Shown: positions 1-8,875 of the stretch, one piece after another
How positions within the stretch are numbered: position 1 is the first letter of the stretch
How the letters are laid out: every line of letters begins with the position of its first letter
Source of the DNA: Acetobacter vaccinii
Lineage (GTDB): Bacteria > Pseudomonadota > Alphaproteobacteria > Acetobacterales > Acetobacteraceae
Reading direction: 5' to 3'
Length of the DNA: 64,000 nucleotides
NCBI RefSeq assembly: GCF_008365315.1
Contig: NZ_CP043506.1
Coordinates: 2,152,001 to 2,216,000 of the forward strand
The notes under the pieces: generated by a model
What the model saw: the letters and a program-made list of their open reading frames with translations, nothing else
What the model was told of the DNA's origin: nothing
The model's database searches: none
Made by a program: the position numbers and the translations under genes

Positions 1-645
1 GGGGCGGGTGTGTTCAGCGCTGTCGGGTTGCTGGTGGCTGACTACGAGATGGGCCGGTCGGTGTCCTTACCTTTGCTGCTGAGCGATGATCAGGCCAGTG
101 TGCTGGAAACAGCCTTTTGTGATCTTGAAGCATCTGTTCTGTCTGATATGGCGTGTGATCAGTCTCCAGTCTTATCCCGCTTTGTACAACTGCGTTACAA
201 AGGGCAGGGGTCGGAACTGGGCGTTGCCGTGCCACCGGGGGCCGTTGTGGCACAAACCATGCAGCAACTGGTGCAGGGTTTTGAGGCTGAACATAAACGG
301 AGCTATGGCTACCTTAACGACAATGGCCTGATAGAACTGGTGACTATCCGTGTTGTGGCATCCTTGCCGCCTGCGCGCGCACCTAGGGTAAGCCGGGTTG
401 CAGGCTTGGGAGAGGGTGGGGAGGAAACAACCCGCAACGCCTATTTTGGTGCGGCATCGGGGCTTTTGGAAACACCGGTCATAACCCGCATGATGTTGAC
501 GGACACCCCCCGCCAAGGACCGCTGATTGTGGAGGAATATGAAGGCACGACCGTTGTTCCGCCTGACTGTCAGGCGTGGCGGGACACCCACAACAATATC
601 GTGATTCAGCTTGGGACAGAGGAGCCGCATGATGGCCGAGTATGA
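1..645 (+). CDS. hyuA: Hydantoinase/oxoprolinase A subunit, C-terminal part
   Basis: The reading frame is open at the left edge, so only the last 214 residues are present and the start lies outside the window. The fragment matches the C-terminal part of the HyuA/5-oxoprolinase A family. That family forms the ATP-binding subunit of enzymes that hydrolyse cyclic amides such as N-methylhydantoin or 5-oxoproline together with HyuB. Visible family features are the GY stretch before a long beta-rich segment (around KRSYGYLNDNG) and the terminal GPLIVEEYEGTTVVPP segment, typical of HyuA C-termini. The stop codon lies inside the start of hyuB (14-nt overlap), so the two subunits are translationally coupled. 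Substrate cannot be read from the sequence. Confidence 0.88.
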   Translation, partial: GAGVFSAVGLLVADYEMGRSVSLPLLLSDDQASVLETAFCDLEASVLSDMACDQSPVLSRFVQLRYKGQGSELGVAVPPGAVVAQTMQQLVQGFEAEHKRSYGYLNDNGLIELVTIRVVASLPPARAPRVSRVAGLGEGGEETTRNAYFGAASGLLETPVITRMMLTDTPRQGPLIVEEYEGTTVVPPDCQAWRDTHNNIVIQLGTEEPHDGRV

Positions 646-2377
646 TCTGGCGCTGCTGGAAATCATCAAGAACGGGTTTGAGGCCGTCGCTGATGAAATG
701 GCAATTATCCTTATGCGGACAGCCCATTCCCCGATTGTTCGTGATGCTATGGATTTTTCCACGGCCCTGTGTGACCCGTACGGCCAGAATATTGCCCAGG
801 GCCTGACAACGCCCATGCACCTTGGCAGTTTTTATGATGCCATGCAGCACCTGATCGGGCAGTATGTGGGCGACATTGATGACGGTGATGTTTTTATTGG
901 CAATGACCCGTACATTGCCTCTGGTCAGCATCTGCCGGATATTTATGTCATCAAGCCGATTTTTCACGCGTCGGTTCTGTGCGGCTGGGCTGCGACCATT
1001 GCCCATCATGTTGATGTAGGGGGGCTGGTGCCGGGCAGTAATTCGCTCAGCTCCACCAGTATTCATCAGGAAGGGTTGCGTCTGCCATTCCTCAAACTGT
1101 TGCGTCGGGGCGTGGTGGATACCGCCATTCAGGCTATCATAGCGGCCAATGTACGCACGCCAGACCTGGTGCTGGGGGATATTACGGCCCAGTGCGCTGC
1201 CGTACAGGCAGGTGACAGGGGCTTGCATGATATGCTGCACCGCTATGGGGCTGCACGTCTGGCCAGCTATACGACCGCCCTGCATGACTATGCGGAAAAA
1301 CTCTCCCGCACTGCGATCAGCAACATTGCTGATGGTGTTTATATGTTTGAAGACCATATTGATGGGCTGGGCGATACCGGTGCGCCAATTGTCTTCCGCC
1401 TCCGGCTTGAGGTGGCGGGCGATGAAGTGACAGCAGACTGGACTGGCACATCCGCTCAGGTGGCTGGGGGGATTAATGCCCCGTTGTCCTTTTGCAAATC
1501 CAATGTGTATGCGGCTCTGCGTTCGGTCATGGGGGGGGATGTTCCCAACTGTCATGGCTATACGCGCCCCATTCATGTCGTGGCACCAGAAGGCACTGTG
1601 TTGAACTGCACCTACCCGGCAGCCTGTGGTGGGCGTGGTATAACCGGCTACCGGATTGTGGATTGTGTATTTGGGGCCTTGGCGGCCTGCCTGCCGGATA
1701 ATGTGGCAGCGGATGGGGCAGGGGGTTCCACACTCCCCAGCTTCAGCGGGCGGCAGCAGGGCAAGACCTTTGTGTTCTCAGAATGTGTGATGGGTGTCTG
1801 GGGTGCAACCAGTAGGCATGACGGGCAGGAAGGGGTGCCCCATATGGCATCCAATCAGGCCAATGTGCCGGTGGAGGTGATTGAGGCTGACTATCCTATC
1901 CGGGTTGAGCGTTATGGCATTGCCCCCGATACGGCGGGGCCGGGCCGCAACCGTGGCGGGTTTGGCATTGTCCGCGATTACCGCATTTTGCAGGACGGCG
2001 TGTATTTTGGTGTGCGTTCCGACAAGGTGCGCTTTCCCCCGCATGGTCTGGCTGGGGGTAGGGCAGGGGCTCCTGCCTCCAACATTCTGCTGATAGAGGG
2101 GCAGACCCAGACTTTGCCCGCCATGCCGCTTGACCCGATCATGCTCAACACCGGTGATGTGTACCGTCATGTCATGGCGGGCGGTGGGGGCTACGGCAAC
2201 CCTTATGAGCGTGAGCCGGAACGTGTGCTGGAAGATGTGCTGGATGGCAGAATTACAGTCGCGCACGCGCAGGAAGCCTATGGCGTTATTCTGACGCCGG
2301 ATCGGGCGGTGGATGTTGCAGCCACTCAGGCCCGTAGGGCCACAGTTACGGAGAAAACCGATGCAGATAGCCACTGA
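632..2377 (+). CDS. hyuB: Hydantoinase/oxoprolinase B subunit
   Basis: 581-residue HyuB-family protein, the partner of HyuA in ATP-dependent hydrolysis of hydantoin or oxoproline rings. Family hallmarks are the N-terminal LALLEIIKNGFEAVADEMA helix, the RTAHSPIVRDAMDFS segment, GNDPYIASGQHLPD, and a glycine-rich C-terminus ending in GGGGYGNP. The length is normal for bacterial HyuB. ATG at 632 is preferred over ATG 629 because AGAGGAG sits 7 nt upstream. It overlaps hyuA by 14 nt and the following P450 gene by 17 nt, so the operon is tightly coupled. Whether it acts on N-methylhydantoin, 5-oxoproline or another ring is unknown; the nearby carbamoyl-transfer genes favour a ureide-like compound (inference). 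Confidence 0.9.
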   Translation: MAEYDLALLEIIKNGFEAVADEMAIILMRTAHSPIVRDAMDFSTALCDPYGQNIAQGLTTPMHLGSFYDAMQHLIGQYVGDIDDGDVFIGNDPYIASGQHLPDIYVIKPIFHASVLCGWAATIAHHVDVGGLVPGSNSLSSTSIHQEGLRLPFLKLLRRGVVDTAIQAIIAANVRTPDLVLGDITAQCAAVQAGDRGLHDMLHRYGAARLASYTTALHDYAEKLSRTAISNIADGVYMFEDHIDGLGDTGAPIVFRLRLEVAGDEVTADWTGTSAQVAGGINAPLSFCKSNVYAALRSVMGGDVPNCHGYTRPIHVVAPEGTVLNCTYPAACGGRGITGYRIVDCVFGALAACLPDNVAADGAGGSTLPSFSGRQQGKTFVFSECVMGVWGATSRHDGQEGVPHMASNQANVPVEVIEADYPIRVERYGIAPDTAGPGRNRGGFGIVRDYRILQDGVYFGVRSDKVRFPPHGLAGGRAGAPASNILLIEGQTQTLPAMPLDPIMLNTGDVYRHVMAGGGGYGNPYEREPERVLEDVLDGRITVAHAQEAYGVILTPDRAVDVAATQARRATVTEKTDADSH

Positions 2378-3563
2378 CCGCCGCGTTGTTTCGGACATCG
2401 ACCCGTTTTCAGAAAGCTTTCGGGCGGACCCGTACAGCCATTATGCCCAGTTGCGTGCTTTGGGGCCGATTGTCTGGCTTGAAAAATACGGGATATGGGT
2501 TGTCCAGCATCATGCTCAGGTCAAAGCGGTACTGACGGACTGGAAGCGTTTTAGCAATGCAGGTGGTGGTGGTCTGACCAATTATTTCAAGGAACCCAAC
2601 TGGCGCAAACCCAGCATTATCCTTGAGGTTGACCCCCCTGAGCATGACCGCACGCGCAAGGTGCTGATGCGCCTGTTTACGCCCGGTGCTTTGCAGAAAA
2701 TGCGTAACGAGTTCACGCATGTTGCCGAGGCGCTAGTATCGGCAGCCATTGCCCAGGGGCAGGTGGATGGCGTGGCTGATCTGGTGCAGCCATTCCCCAT
2801 GAAAGTGTTCCCCGATGCTGTGGGCATGCCACCACTCGACCGGGATATGATGCTGGTTTACGGCGGTATGGTTTTTGGTGCGTTTGGCCCGCGCACACCC
2901 TGGTATGACCAGCTCCTGTCCCGGGCGGACGAGGTCAGTGCGTGGATCGACGCCCATTGTGAACGCTCGGCCCTGACAGAGGACGGGCTGGGGGCCGCTA
3001 TTTATGCAGCCGCTGACGGTGGTGAAATTACGCATGACGAAGCCAAGCTGCTGGTGCGTTCCTTCCTGTCGGCAGGGGTGGATACAACGATTGATTCCAT
3101 CGGCCTGTGCCTGCGTGCCTTGGCGGAGCACCCGGAGCAATGGGCACACCTGCGTGATGATCCCTCCCTTGCCCGCGCGGCTTTTGAGGAGGCCACGCGG
3201 TATGACAGTTCCTCACAAAGTCTGTTCCGCACCACGACGGATGCGTTCGAGTTTGAGGGCCAGATGCTGGGCAAGCATGAAAAGGTGCTTGTACTCATAG
3301 GCTCCGCAGGGCGCGACCCGTTGGTGTGGGACGAGCCGGAACGCTTTGACATCCGCCGCCGCATTACCCAGCAGGTCGGTTATGGCGCAGGGGTGCATGG
3401 CTGCGTGGCCCAGATGATGGCGCGGCTGGAAGGGGAGGTCTTCTTCCGTGCGCTGGCGACCCAGGTGGACAGGCTGGACGTGACCGGCCCGTCCACGCTG
3501 CGGCTGCACCCCGGTTTGCGGGGGCTGGTTACTCTACCGTTGGCCCTGACAGGCAAGAATTAG
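2361..3563 (+). CDS. Cytochrome P450, CYP199-like
   Basis: 400-residue soluble class I P450. Visible motifs are the I-helix AGVDTT, the K-helix ExxR (EEATR) and the heme loop GYGAGVHGC with ligand Cys348. The last Gly of the usual FGxGxHxCxG motif is Ala. Recalled comparison with CYP199A4 of Rhodopseudomonas, which oxidises para-substituted benzoates, shows the same stretches (ILE-DPP-H-R, LLVRS-LSAG-DTT, ARLEGEV), so CYP199-like is a reasonable family call; the substrate is inferred only. ATG 2361 follows ACGGAGAA and overlaps the end of hyuB by 17 nt. No ferredoxin or ferredoxin reductase gene is near, so electrons must come from elsewhere. Association with a hydantoinase is unusual and suggests oxidative opening, or dealkylation, of the pathway substrate. 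Confidence 0.88.
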   Translation: MQIATDRRVVSDIDPFSESFRADPYSHYAQLRALGPIVWLEKYGIWVVQHHAQVKAVLTDWKRFSNAGGGGLTNYFKEPNWRKPSIILEVDPPEHDRTRKVLMRLFTPGALQKMRNEFTHVAEALVSAAIAQGQVDGVADLVQPFPMKVFPDAVGMPPLDRDMMLVYGGMVFGAFGPRTPWYDQLLSRADEVSAWIDAHCERSALTEDGLGAAIYAAADGGEITHDEAKLLVRSFLSAGVDTTIDSIGLCLRALAEHPEQWAHLRDDPSLARAAFEEATRYDSSSQSLFRTTTDAFEFEGQMLGKHEKVLVLIGSAGRDPLVWDEPERFDIRRRITQQVGYGAGVHGCVAQMMARLEGEVFFRALATQVDRLDVTGPSTLRLHPGLRGLVTLPLALTGKN

Positions 3564-3574
3564 GAAAAAGAACC

Positions 3575-4315
3575 ATGGCAACAGTTATTGTCGCAGGGGG
3601 CACAACAGGCATAGGCCGGGCGTGCGTCGGCTTGTTTCGGGCACGGGGTGATAATGTCGTGCTGATCGACCACAGGCCGGAGGCCCAGAGCGTGGCGGAC
3701 AGTGAGGGCAAGGGAGCTTGCGTGTTCCTTCAGCGCGATCTGGCCGACCCCGCAGTGCCGCAGGAGGCCGTGGATCTGGCAGTCTCCCGCTTTGGGGGTG
3801 TGGATACGCTGCTGGTCACGGCGGCTCTCATGCTGTCCTCAGCCCTGGCGGACTGGACGAACGAGATGTGGGACCGCACGGTGGCCCTTAACCTTAAGAT
3901 GCCGTTTTTCTTTGCTCAGGCAGCCGCCCCCTATCTCAAGGCATCTGCTAACCCAAGCATTGTGTTTACATCGTCCACAGGTGCCATCAAAGGTCATGCG
4001 GGCATGTCGGCCTATCAGGCCACCAAGGCCGCTCTGCCGGGGCTTGCACGCAGCCTGACTGCCGAACTCGGCCCAGCGGGGGTGCGGATCAACTGTGTGC
4101 TGCCGGGGTGGATTGAAACACCTTTCAACGACCCGTTCTGGTCCTATCAGCAGGACCCGGCCGAACGGCGGGCTTTGATTGATGCCGAAATTCCCCTGCG
4201 TCGTCATGGCACGCCAGATGAGGTGGCGGCTCTGGTCCTGCTGCTGACATCGGATGCAGGGCGCTATATCGCAGGCACGTCGCTTGTGGTTGATGGTGGT
4301 TATACGGCGGTGTGA
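3575..4315 (+). CDS. SDR family NAD(P)-dependent oxidoreductase
   Basis: 246-residue classical short-chain dehydrogenase/reductase. The N-terminal GGTTGIG is the nucleotide-binding TGxxxGIG motif, the catalytic Tyr147 and Lys151 lie in YQATK, and the preceding SSTG supplies the catalytic Ser. The PG-ET segment (LPGWIETPF) and the GTSLVVDGGYT C-terminus are typical. The start is set by a GGAAAAAG Shine-Dalgarno sequence 11 nt after the P450 stop, placing the gene in the same operon. It probably oxidises an alcohol made by the P450 or by ring opening, but the substrate cannot be inferred. Confidence 0.9.
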   Translation: MATVIVAGGTTGIGRACVGLFRARGDNVVLIDHRPEAQSVADSEGKGACVFLQRDLADPAVPQEAVDLAVSRFGGVDTLLVTAALMLSSALADWTNEMWDRTVALNLKMPFFFAQAAAPYLKASANPSIVFTSSTGAIKGHAGMSAYQATKAALPGLARSLTAELGPAGVRINCVLPGWIETPFNDPFWSYQQDPAERRALIDAEIPLRRHGTPDEVAALVLLLTSDAGRYIAGTSLVVDGGYTAV

Positions 4316-4319
4316 TGGC

Positions 4320-5810
4320 ATGCAGTATTCTCATTGGCAGAGTGCGGACGGATATTCCTCAGCCGTAAGGCCGGTGCTGCCGGGGGTGGATGGGGCTGTG
4401 TGTGCAGCCCACCCGCTTGCCGTGGCCGCAGGGCAGGACATGCTGCTGCGCGGCGGCAGCGCGGTGGATGCCGCAATCGCGGCTCAGGCTGTGCTATGCG
4501 TGGTCATGCCTGATGCCTGCGGCATTGGTGGTGACCTGTTTGCGTTGGTGCGTGATAGTACAGGCACAAGCGCCATTAGTGGCGCAGGGGCTGCTCCGGC
4601 TAAGGGAACAGTGTGTGCGGATGATGGTGCGAACAGCATCACTGTCCCTGGCCTGGCAGGGGCTTGGGCGAGCATGCATGCCCGCTGGGGCACGTTGCCG
4701 TTTGCCGTTATTCTGTCGCGCGCCATTGCACTGGCCGAAGGTGGGATCGAGGTCTCGGCAGCGATGGTGCAGACAGTGCAGGCTCAGTCCAGCCGCCTGC
4801 GTGCCAATGGTGCTGCATCATGGACCTTGCTGGGGCTGACGGCAGGGGAGCGGTTTGTCCAGAAGGAGCTGGCGGCGTTACTGCGCCTGTTCGCCGAGCA
4901 TGGACCGTTGTGTTTTTATGAGGGAGAAGTGGCTGCCCATATAGCCCGTGCCGTAGCTGCCCACGGTGGGGCGTTGGACGAGGCTGATCTGGCCGCCCAT
5001 ATGACCGATGTGGGGCCTGCTCTGGCTGTCGCACTGGGTGATATGACCATGATGGTGCAGCCCCCTCCGACACAGGGTGTGCTGCTGGGGATGGCGCTGC
5101 GTAATTTCAGTGGCCTGTCCCCACACAGTGTGGTGCAGGCGGACCATCTTGCCGTGGAATTGACAGAGGCCGCTTTTGCCTACCGCGACCGGGCTGCGGA
5201 GGGTGCGGCCCTGCTGGATGTTGAACTGGCGGCAAACCCTAATAGTGCGAGCCGTCGGGGTGGGCCGCGCGCCTACCTGCATACGGCAGGTGTGTCGGTG
5301 GCAGACAGGCACGGGCTGGTTGTGTCTTCCCTTGTCAGTGTTTTTGATGATTTCGGGTCCTGCCTGCTGGTACCCGAGCTGGGTATAACCCTGAACAATA
5401 GAGCCGGTGGTTTTACGCAGGGGGCCAATGCCTGGGCACCGGGCAGGCGGCCGGTGCATACTCTGGCCCCGGCTCTGCTGTGTTCCCCCCAAGGCACATT
5501 GGCACTGGCAACACCAGGGGCGGATGGGCAGGTGCAGACCCTGCTGCAACTGGTTATGCGGATGCTGTGCCATGGCGAGGACATTGCAGCAGCCATAGCC
5601 GCCCCACGGTGGCGCAGTCAGGGCGGTAGCCTGTTGATAGAGGAGGGACATCCCTCCCACGCAGGTCTGGCGGCACTGGGGCATGATGTGGTGCCCATGG
5701 CTCCGGGCGCGACCTGCTTTGGGGCTGTGGTCTGTACAGGGATCGGCGCTAATGGTGCCCCCTTTGCTGTTGCCGACTGGCGGCGGACGACATGGGCGGG
5801 TGTCGTGTAA
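4320..5810 (+). CDS. Gamma-glutamyltransferase-like Ntn hydrolase
   Basis: 496-residue member of the gamma-glutamyltranspeptidase family, an N-terminal nucleophile hydrolase that normally cleaves itself in front of a Thr. The large-subunit start (AGQDMLLRGGSAVDAAIAAQ) and the GIGGDLF segment are present. The presumed small subunit begins at Thr322 in HTAGVSVAD. In classical enzymes the motif is TT-x-SV; here the second Thr is Ala. The C-terminal LNNR and a PHTLAP-like segment (RPVHTLAPALL) are also family features. No secretion signal is seen, so it may be cytoplasmic. It starts 4 nt after the SDR stop and is the last gene of the hyuA-hyuB-P450-SDR operon, followed by a terminator. In this setting it may cleave an amide of the pathway substrate, and glutathione cleavage need not be its role. 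Confidence 0.83.
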   Translation: MQYSHWQSADGYSSAVRPVLPGVDGAVCAAHPLAVAAGQDMLLRGGSAVDAAIAAQAVLCVVMPDACGIGGDLFALVRDSTGTSAISGAGAAPAKGTVCADDGANSITVPGLAGAWASMHARWGTLPFAVILSRAIALAEGGIEVSAAMVQTVQAQSSRLRANGAASWTLLGLTAGERFVQKELAALLRLFAEHGPLCFYEGEVAAHIARAVAAHGGALDEADLAAHMTDVGPALAVALGDMTMMVQPPPTQGVLLGMALRNFSGLSPHSVVQADHLAVELTEAAFAYRDRAAEGAALLDVELAANPNSASRRGGPRAYLHTAGVSVADRHGLVVSSLVSVFDDFGSCLLVPELGITLNNRAGGFTQGANAWAPGRRPVHTLAPALLCSPQGTLALATPGADGQVQTLLQLVMRMLCHGEDIAAAIAAPRWRSQGGSLLIEEGHPSHAGLAALGHDVVPMAPGATCFGAVVCTGIGANGAPFAVADWRRTTWAGVV

Positions 5811-5873
5811 GAACCGTATTGCCACTTTTGGGATGGACAATCCACCAATGGGTTACAGTTTTGCATTCTACAA

Positions 5874-5896
5874 CAGAGGCTTTTTTGAAGCCTCTG
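5874..5896. terminator. Rho-independent terminator between the hyu operon and kch
   Basis: Perfect 9-bp stem (CAGAGGCTT / AAGCCTCTG) with a 5-nt loop. T-rich sequence follows on the plus strand (GATTTTAATT), and the minus strand has A/T-rich flanks, so it can serve both converging genes. Confidence 0.8.
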
Positions 5897-5900
5897 GATT

Positions 5901-7067
5901 TTAATTATTGGAAGATGTTTTGCTGAAAAATGATTCAAGAACATCATTATTGATAGAATCGCCATTTAAGGTTCTTACAATAATTTCACAGCACAATTGT
6001 TCAAGTGACAAAATACCATCCGGGTGAGTGCCTTTTATTTTGGTGATGTTTTGACTTTTATTGGCAAGAGATATTATTTTTGTGCTTTCATCTGCAATTT
6101 CTTTGGCTGCAAGAATATTAAACGCATTGTCTGCATCACTTTCCATGAGTGTCACAACGTATTTTGCTTTATCTGCACCGGCTGCCTTTAAGGTAACTGC
6201 TGAAGAAGGGTCACCTTCAATAACATCCATGTTTTCCGGGAAGAGATTTTTGGAGCCAGGAGGGCATATAACAGTGATAATGGTCCCATTGGTAAATAAT
6301 ACCTGGCACACATTTTGCGTTAAAGAGGATGACCCAATAATGATATAGTGATTATTGCGTGTCACGTGTGCAAACCCTCCATGTAGAATGCGACTAATGT
6401 TGTTTCTGATCAGTGAGCCAGCTATTGATGCGACTGACGCTGCAAAAATAGTGATTCCGAAAATGATGACTGTAATGGTGAATATGCGAGCAAAAGATGT
6501 ATGGGGAACAATATCGCCAAATCCCACAGTAGACATACAAACAATAACGAAATAGAAAGCATCTGGCAAACTTTCTATTTTGGGTGTGAACTGGTCTCCA
6601 AGATAAAGAGACCCAAGTATTCCGTAAAAAATAAGTGAAATAATACTTGCTGTGGCGAGTATACTTGTGCTTCCAATGTTGCTTTTTGAAAAAACTTTCC
6701 AGTAAAAAATAAGAGATGAGAGTGTGATGAATTGGTAAAAAGAATTGATATAGGCATGATTAGAAATAAAAATATTCAAAAAAATCATGGATGATAGTAG
6801 TATTATTGAAAATATCCATGATATGCGCGTTCGCATGAGAATAACGCAAGACATTAATAAAATCAGAAAACCAATCATAAAACTTGGTATTTCCAACACA
6901 CCAAGAAAAATGATAACTTCCTGCCATGACTGAAAATTGTATATTTTTTGAGGAAGATCAAATATTAGTTTCTTCATAAATGGGTTGATAATTATAAACC
7001 CATTGTGAGCCATCATGAGAGCAATGCCATAAACAGCAATTTTGTTTTCAGAAGGTAATTTTCTCAT
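5901..7067 (-). CDS. kch: Potassium channel protein with RCK/TrkA-N domain (Kch-like)
   Basis: 388-residue inner-membrane K+ channel subunit resembling E. coli Kch. Several hydrophobic helices occupy residues 10-125, followed by a pore module with selectivity filter TVGFGD (residues 180-185). A C-terminal TrkA-N/RCK domain starts near residue 240 (HYIIIG). Segments such as IESLPDAFYF, SARIFTITVIIFGIT, ESDADNAFNILAAK and RTLNG close to the C-terminus line up with E. coli Kch. Base composition is strikingly AT-rich, with many ATT, AAA and TTT codons, unlike the GC-rich genes on both sides, which suggests recent transfer. It has no functional link to the catabolic genes it separates. Its start is followed upstream by an AT-rich promoter region. 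Confidence 0.9.
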   Translation of the reverse strand: MRKLPSENKIAVYGIALMMAHNGFIIINPFMKKLIFDLPQKIYNFQSWQEVIIFLGVLEIPSFMIGFLILLMSCVILMRTRISWIFSIILLSSMIFLNIFISNHAYINSFYQFITLSSLIFYWKVFSKSNIGSTSILATASIISLIFYGILGSLYLGDQFTPKIESLPDAFYFVIVCMSTVGFGDIVPHTSFARIFTITVIIFGITIFAASVASIAGSLIRNNISRILHGGFAHVTRNNHYIIIGSSSLTQNVCQVLFTNGTIITVICPPGSKNLFPENMDVIEGDPSSAVTLKAAGADKAKYVVTLMESDADNAFNILAAKEIADESTKIISLANKSQNITKIKGTHPDGILSLEQLCCEIIVRTLNGDSINNDVLESFFSKTSSNN

Positions 7068-7617
7068 TGTATTTGGTCACTCATCAAAGGCGTACTTTTT
7101 TTCATAAAAATATATCCCAGAGTTTGCATGCGTATTTAGAGTGAATGATCTTTATAACTCTATTGGAGCGTTATGGGTTGAATGTCACATGAGGATCATT
7201 TTATCAGAAAACGTTGAGCAAGGGAGCTGAGAGTTTTTCATGCCCTCCCCGTGTACACTCATCTCCCGCATATTTGACGTGCGAGTGGGGCTGCATGATC
7301 AGGTTTGGTGACTTGATATGCGGGTCTCACCCATGCGGCAGTTGGGTATAATCAGAGCCATCGGGTGCAGGTTCGGCACGTGACACCGCATTCAGACTTC
7401 GTGCCCAGTCTGGTTCCGGGGAGCCTTGCTGGCACCCTTATATTCGTGATCGTCGATTGATGGGTGCGAAATGCTTTGCGGGGGTCAAAGCTGCGTAAAA
7501 GGCACTATAGACTGGCACACAAACGTGACCAGTCTACTCCTTTTGGGCCTCCATCAAAGATGGAAAGCCCGTGTTTGCCACCTCTGAGGTGATTGTGAGG
7601 TCGAAAGGTAGTCAGTA
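7068..7617. other. Gene-free interval with mixed composition
   Basis: The first 170 bases are AT-rich and probably hold the kch promoter. From about 7240 composition returns to the GC-rich average, but no convincing gene is present. Short open stretches end quickly, and several small hairpins occur (7508-7536, 7551-7563, and CACCT/AGGTG near 7580). This looks like degraded sequence at the junction of the AT-rich kch insertion, but I could not assign it to a known element. Confidence 0.45.
7508..7536 (-). terminator. Possible terminator of the DUF1116-fdrA operon
   Basis: Inverted repeat TAGACTGG / CCAGTCTA with a 13-nt loop, lying 82 nt downstream of the last minus-strand gene. Read on the minus strand it is followed by only a short T stretch (GCCTTTTA), so the call is tentative. 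Confidence 0.4.
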
Positions 7618-8874
7618 TCAGCCTTGCTGATAAGCCTGCCCGAATGCCCGCAGGGCCGCAACAAAGCAGCCCGTTGGGGCCTGTGTCTGGCCTGCGCCAA
7701 TAACACCGCCTTTGCAGTGGGCAATGGCTGTATCAATGACGGGTGTCAGACCGTGTTGCACAACTTTGCGGATATCAATGCCAGCGGGGGCACCAATAAA
7801 ATCCATTGTCGGGATCTTGAATTCCATCATCTGCCCGACAGTAATCAACTGCATGTTGTGTACTGTTGAGACAGCCCGGGCAAAGGAGCCGTTGACAAAC
7901 TGCTGCAAGACAGGGGCCGCAGCCTGAGCATGCCCTCCAAGGCCAATGGTTTCCATAATGCTGCTGTCACCAATATCTGGCACGGCATCAGCATCACTCC
8001 ATTCGGAGGAGAAGTACAGCCCTTCAATCCGGTTGGCAGGGGCGGTAAACCATTGCTCACCAAGGCCACTGACCTTGATGCCAAAATCAACGCCGTTGCG
8101 GCACATGGCCGAGACAACCGTACTGTATTCAATCCCCTTGATGGCATCGGCCATGGCCTTGCCCGCAGCCATGGACAGGCAGAGGGAAAACTGTTCGTTC
8201 ACCTTCAGGTAGTCCAGCGTTTCCTGCAACAGGGCGCGATCTGTGCAGGTGTCATAAAGGGCAAGGGCGAGTGCGTTGAGGATAACCCCACTACCTGCAC
8301 TGTTGCGGTTATGACATTCATCCCCCATTTCCAGCGCCCGGGCGATCATGGGCTTGACGGGAATGGGGGCTATGCTGCGGATGGCCGTCCCCAGCACGGG
8401 GCCGAGTACGGTTTCCAGCCAGCGCCAGCGTTTACGGGCTTCCTGATTGTATTCATCCCTGTTAAGCAGGCCAGAGGCCGGGCCCTGAAAGAGCTGTGAA
8501 TATCCATACCGGTCATGCACGGGGTCGTGCACCACGGCCATGGGGCTGGAGGCACTGGTAATGCCCGCCATGCCACCAACGGCTCCATAGTCATGGCAGG
8601 GGGCCACCACAACCTGCCCTTGCAGGATCATGCGCTGGGCCTCGTCTTCCGTTTCGGCCAGACCTTCGTGCAACACGGCCTGCACCACCCCCATTTTCTG
8701 GGGACCGCACATATCCTGCCAGGCAATGGGCGGGCCAGCATGTAAGACCGTGGCGCGGGTCATGCCGGGCAGGACATCAATGGCTGGCTGCACGTCCACC
8801 CAGACCGGGCGGGCTGCTACCAGCCGAGACAGGGCTTGCGCGTTGGCGGCGGCAATTTTCTGCGGCAGTGTCAT
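7618..8874 (-). CDS. DUF1116 family protein, YlbE/AllG-like (copy A)
   Basis: 418 residues, full length for the DUF1116 family. E. coli YlbE (AllG) of this family is a subunit of the oxamate carbamoyltransferase complex AllFGH in allantoin degradation. Shared family blocks are DVLPGM, WQDMCGP, GITSASSPM, ALEMGDECHNRN, KGIEYSTVVSAMCRNGVDFGI and METIGLGG. It is clearly paralogous to the gene just upstream and starts 1 nt after that gene's stop. ATG 8874 is chosen because AAGGACAG lies just ahead; the in-frame extension upstream would overlap the neighbour. Being last in a five-gene minus-strand operon with fdrA, it probably forms part of the same carbamoyl-transfer complex. Which subunit function each paralogue holds is unknown. 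Confidence 0.87.
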   Translation of the reverse strand: MTLPQKIAAANAQALSRLVAARPVWVDVQPAIDVLPGMTRATVLHAGPPIAWQDMCGPQKMGVVQAVLHEGLAETEDEAQRMILQGQVVVAPCHDYGAVGGMAGITSASSPMAVVHDPVHDRYGYSQLFQGPASGLLNRDEYNQEARKRWRWLETVLGPVLGTAIRSIAPIPVKPMIARALEMGDECHNRNSAGSGVILNALALALYDTCTDRALLQETLDYLKVNEQFSLCLSMAAGKAMADAIKGIEYSTVVSAMCRNGVDFGIKVSGLGEQWFTAPANRIEGLYFSSEWSDADAVPDIGDSSIMETIGLGGHAQAAAPVLQQFVNGSFARAVSTVHNMQLITVGQMMEFKIPTMDFIGAPAGIDIRKVVQHGLTPVIDTAIAHCKGGVIGAGQTQAPTGCFVAALRAFGQAYQQG

Positions 8875-8875
8875 G

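Noticed and set aside
479..1576. 365-codon open frame antisense to hyuB
   Set aside because: Shadow of a GC-rich gene; the plus strand holds the complete HyuB family protein, and the antisense product has no recognisable motif.
7240..7617. Group II intron or insertion sequence remnant
   Set aside because: A GTGCG-like start at about 7279 was noticed, but there is no domain V hairpin, no reverse transcriptase and no transposase motif.
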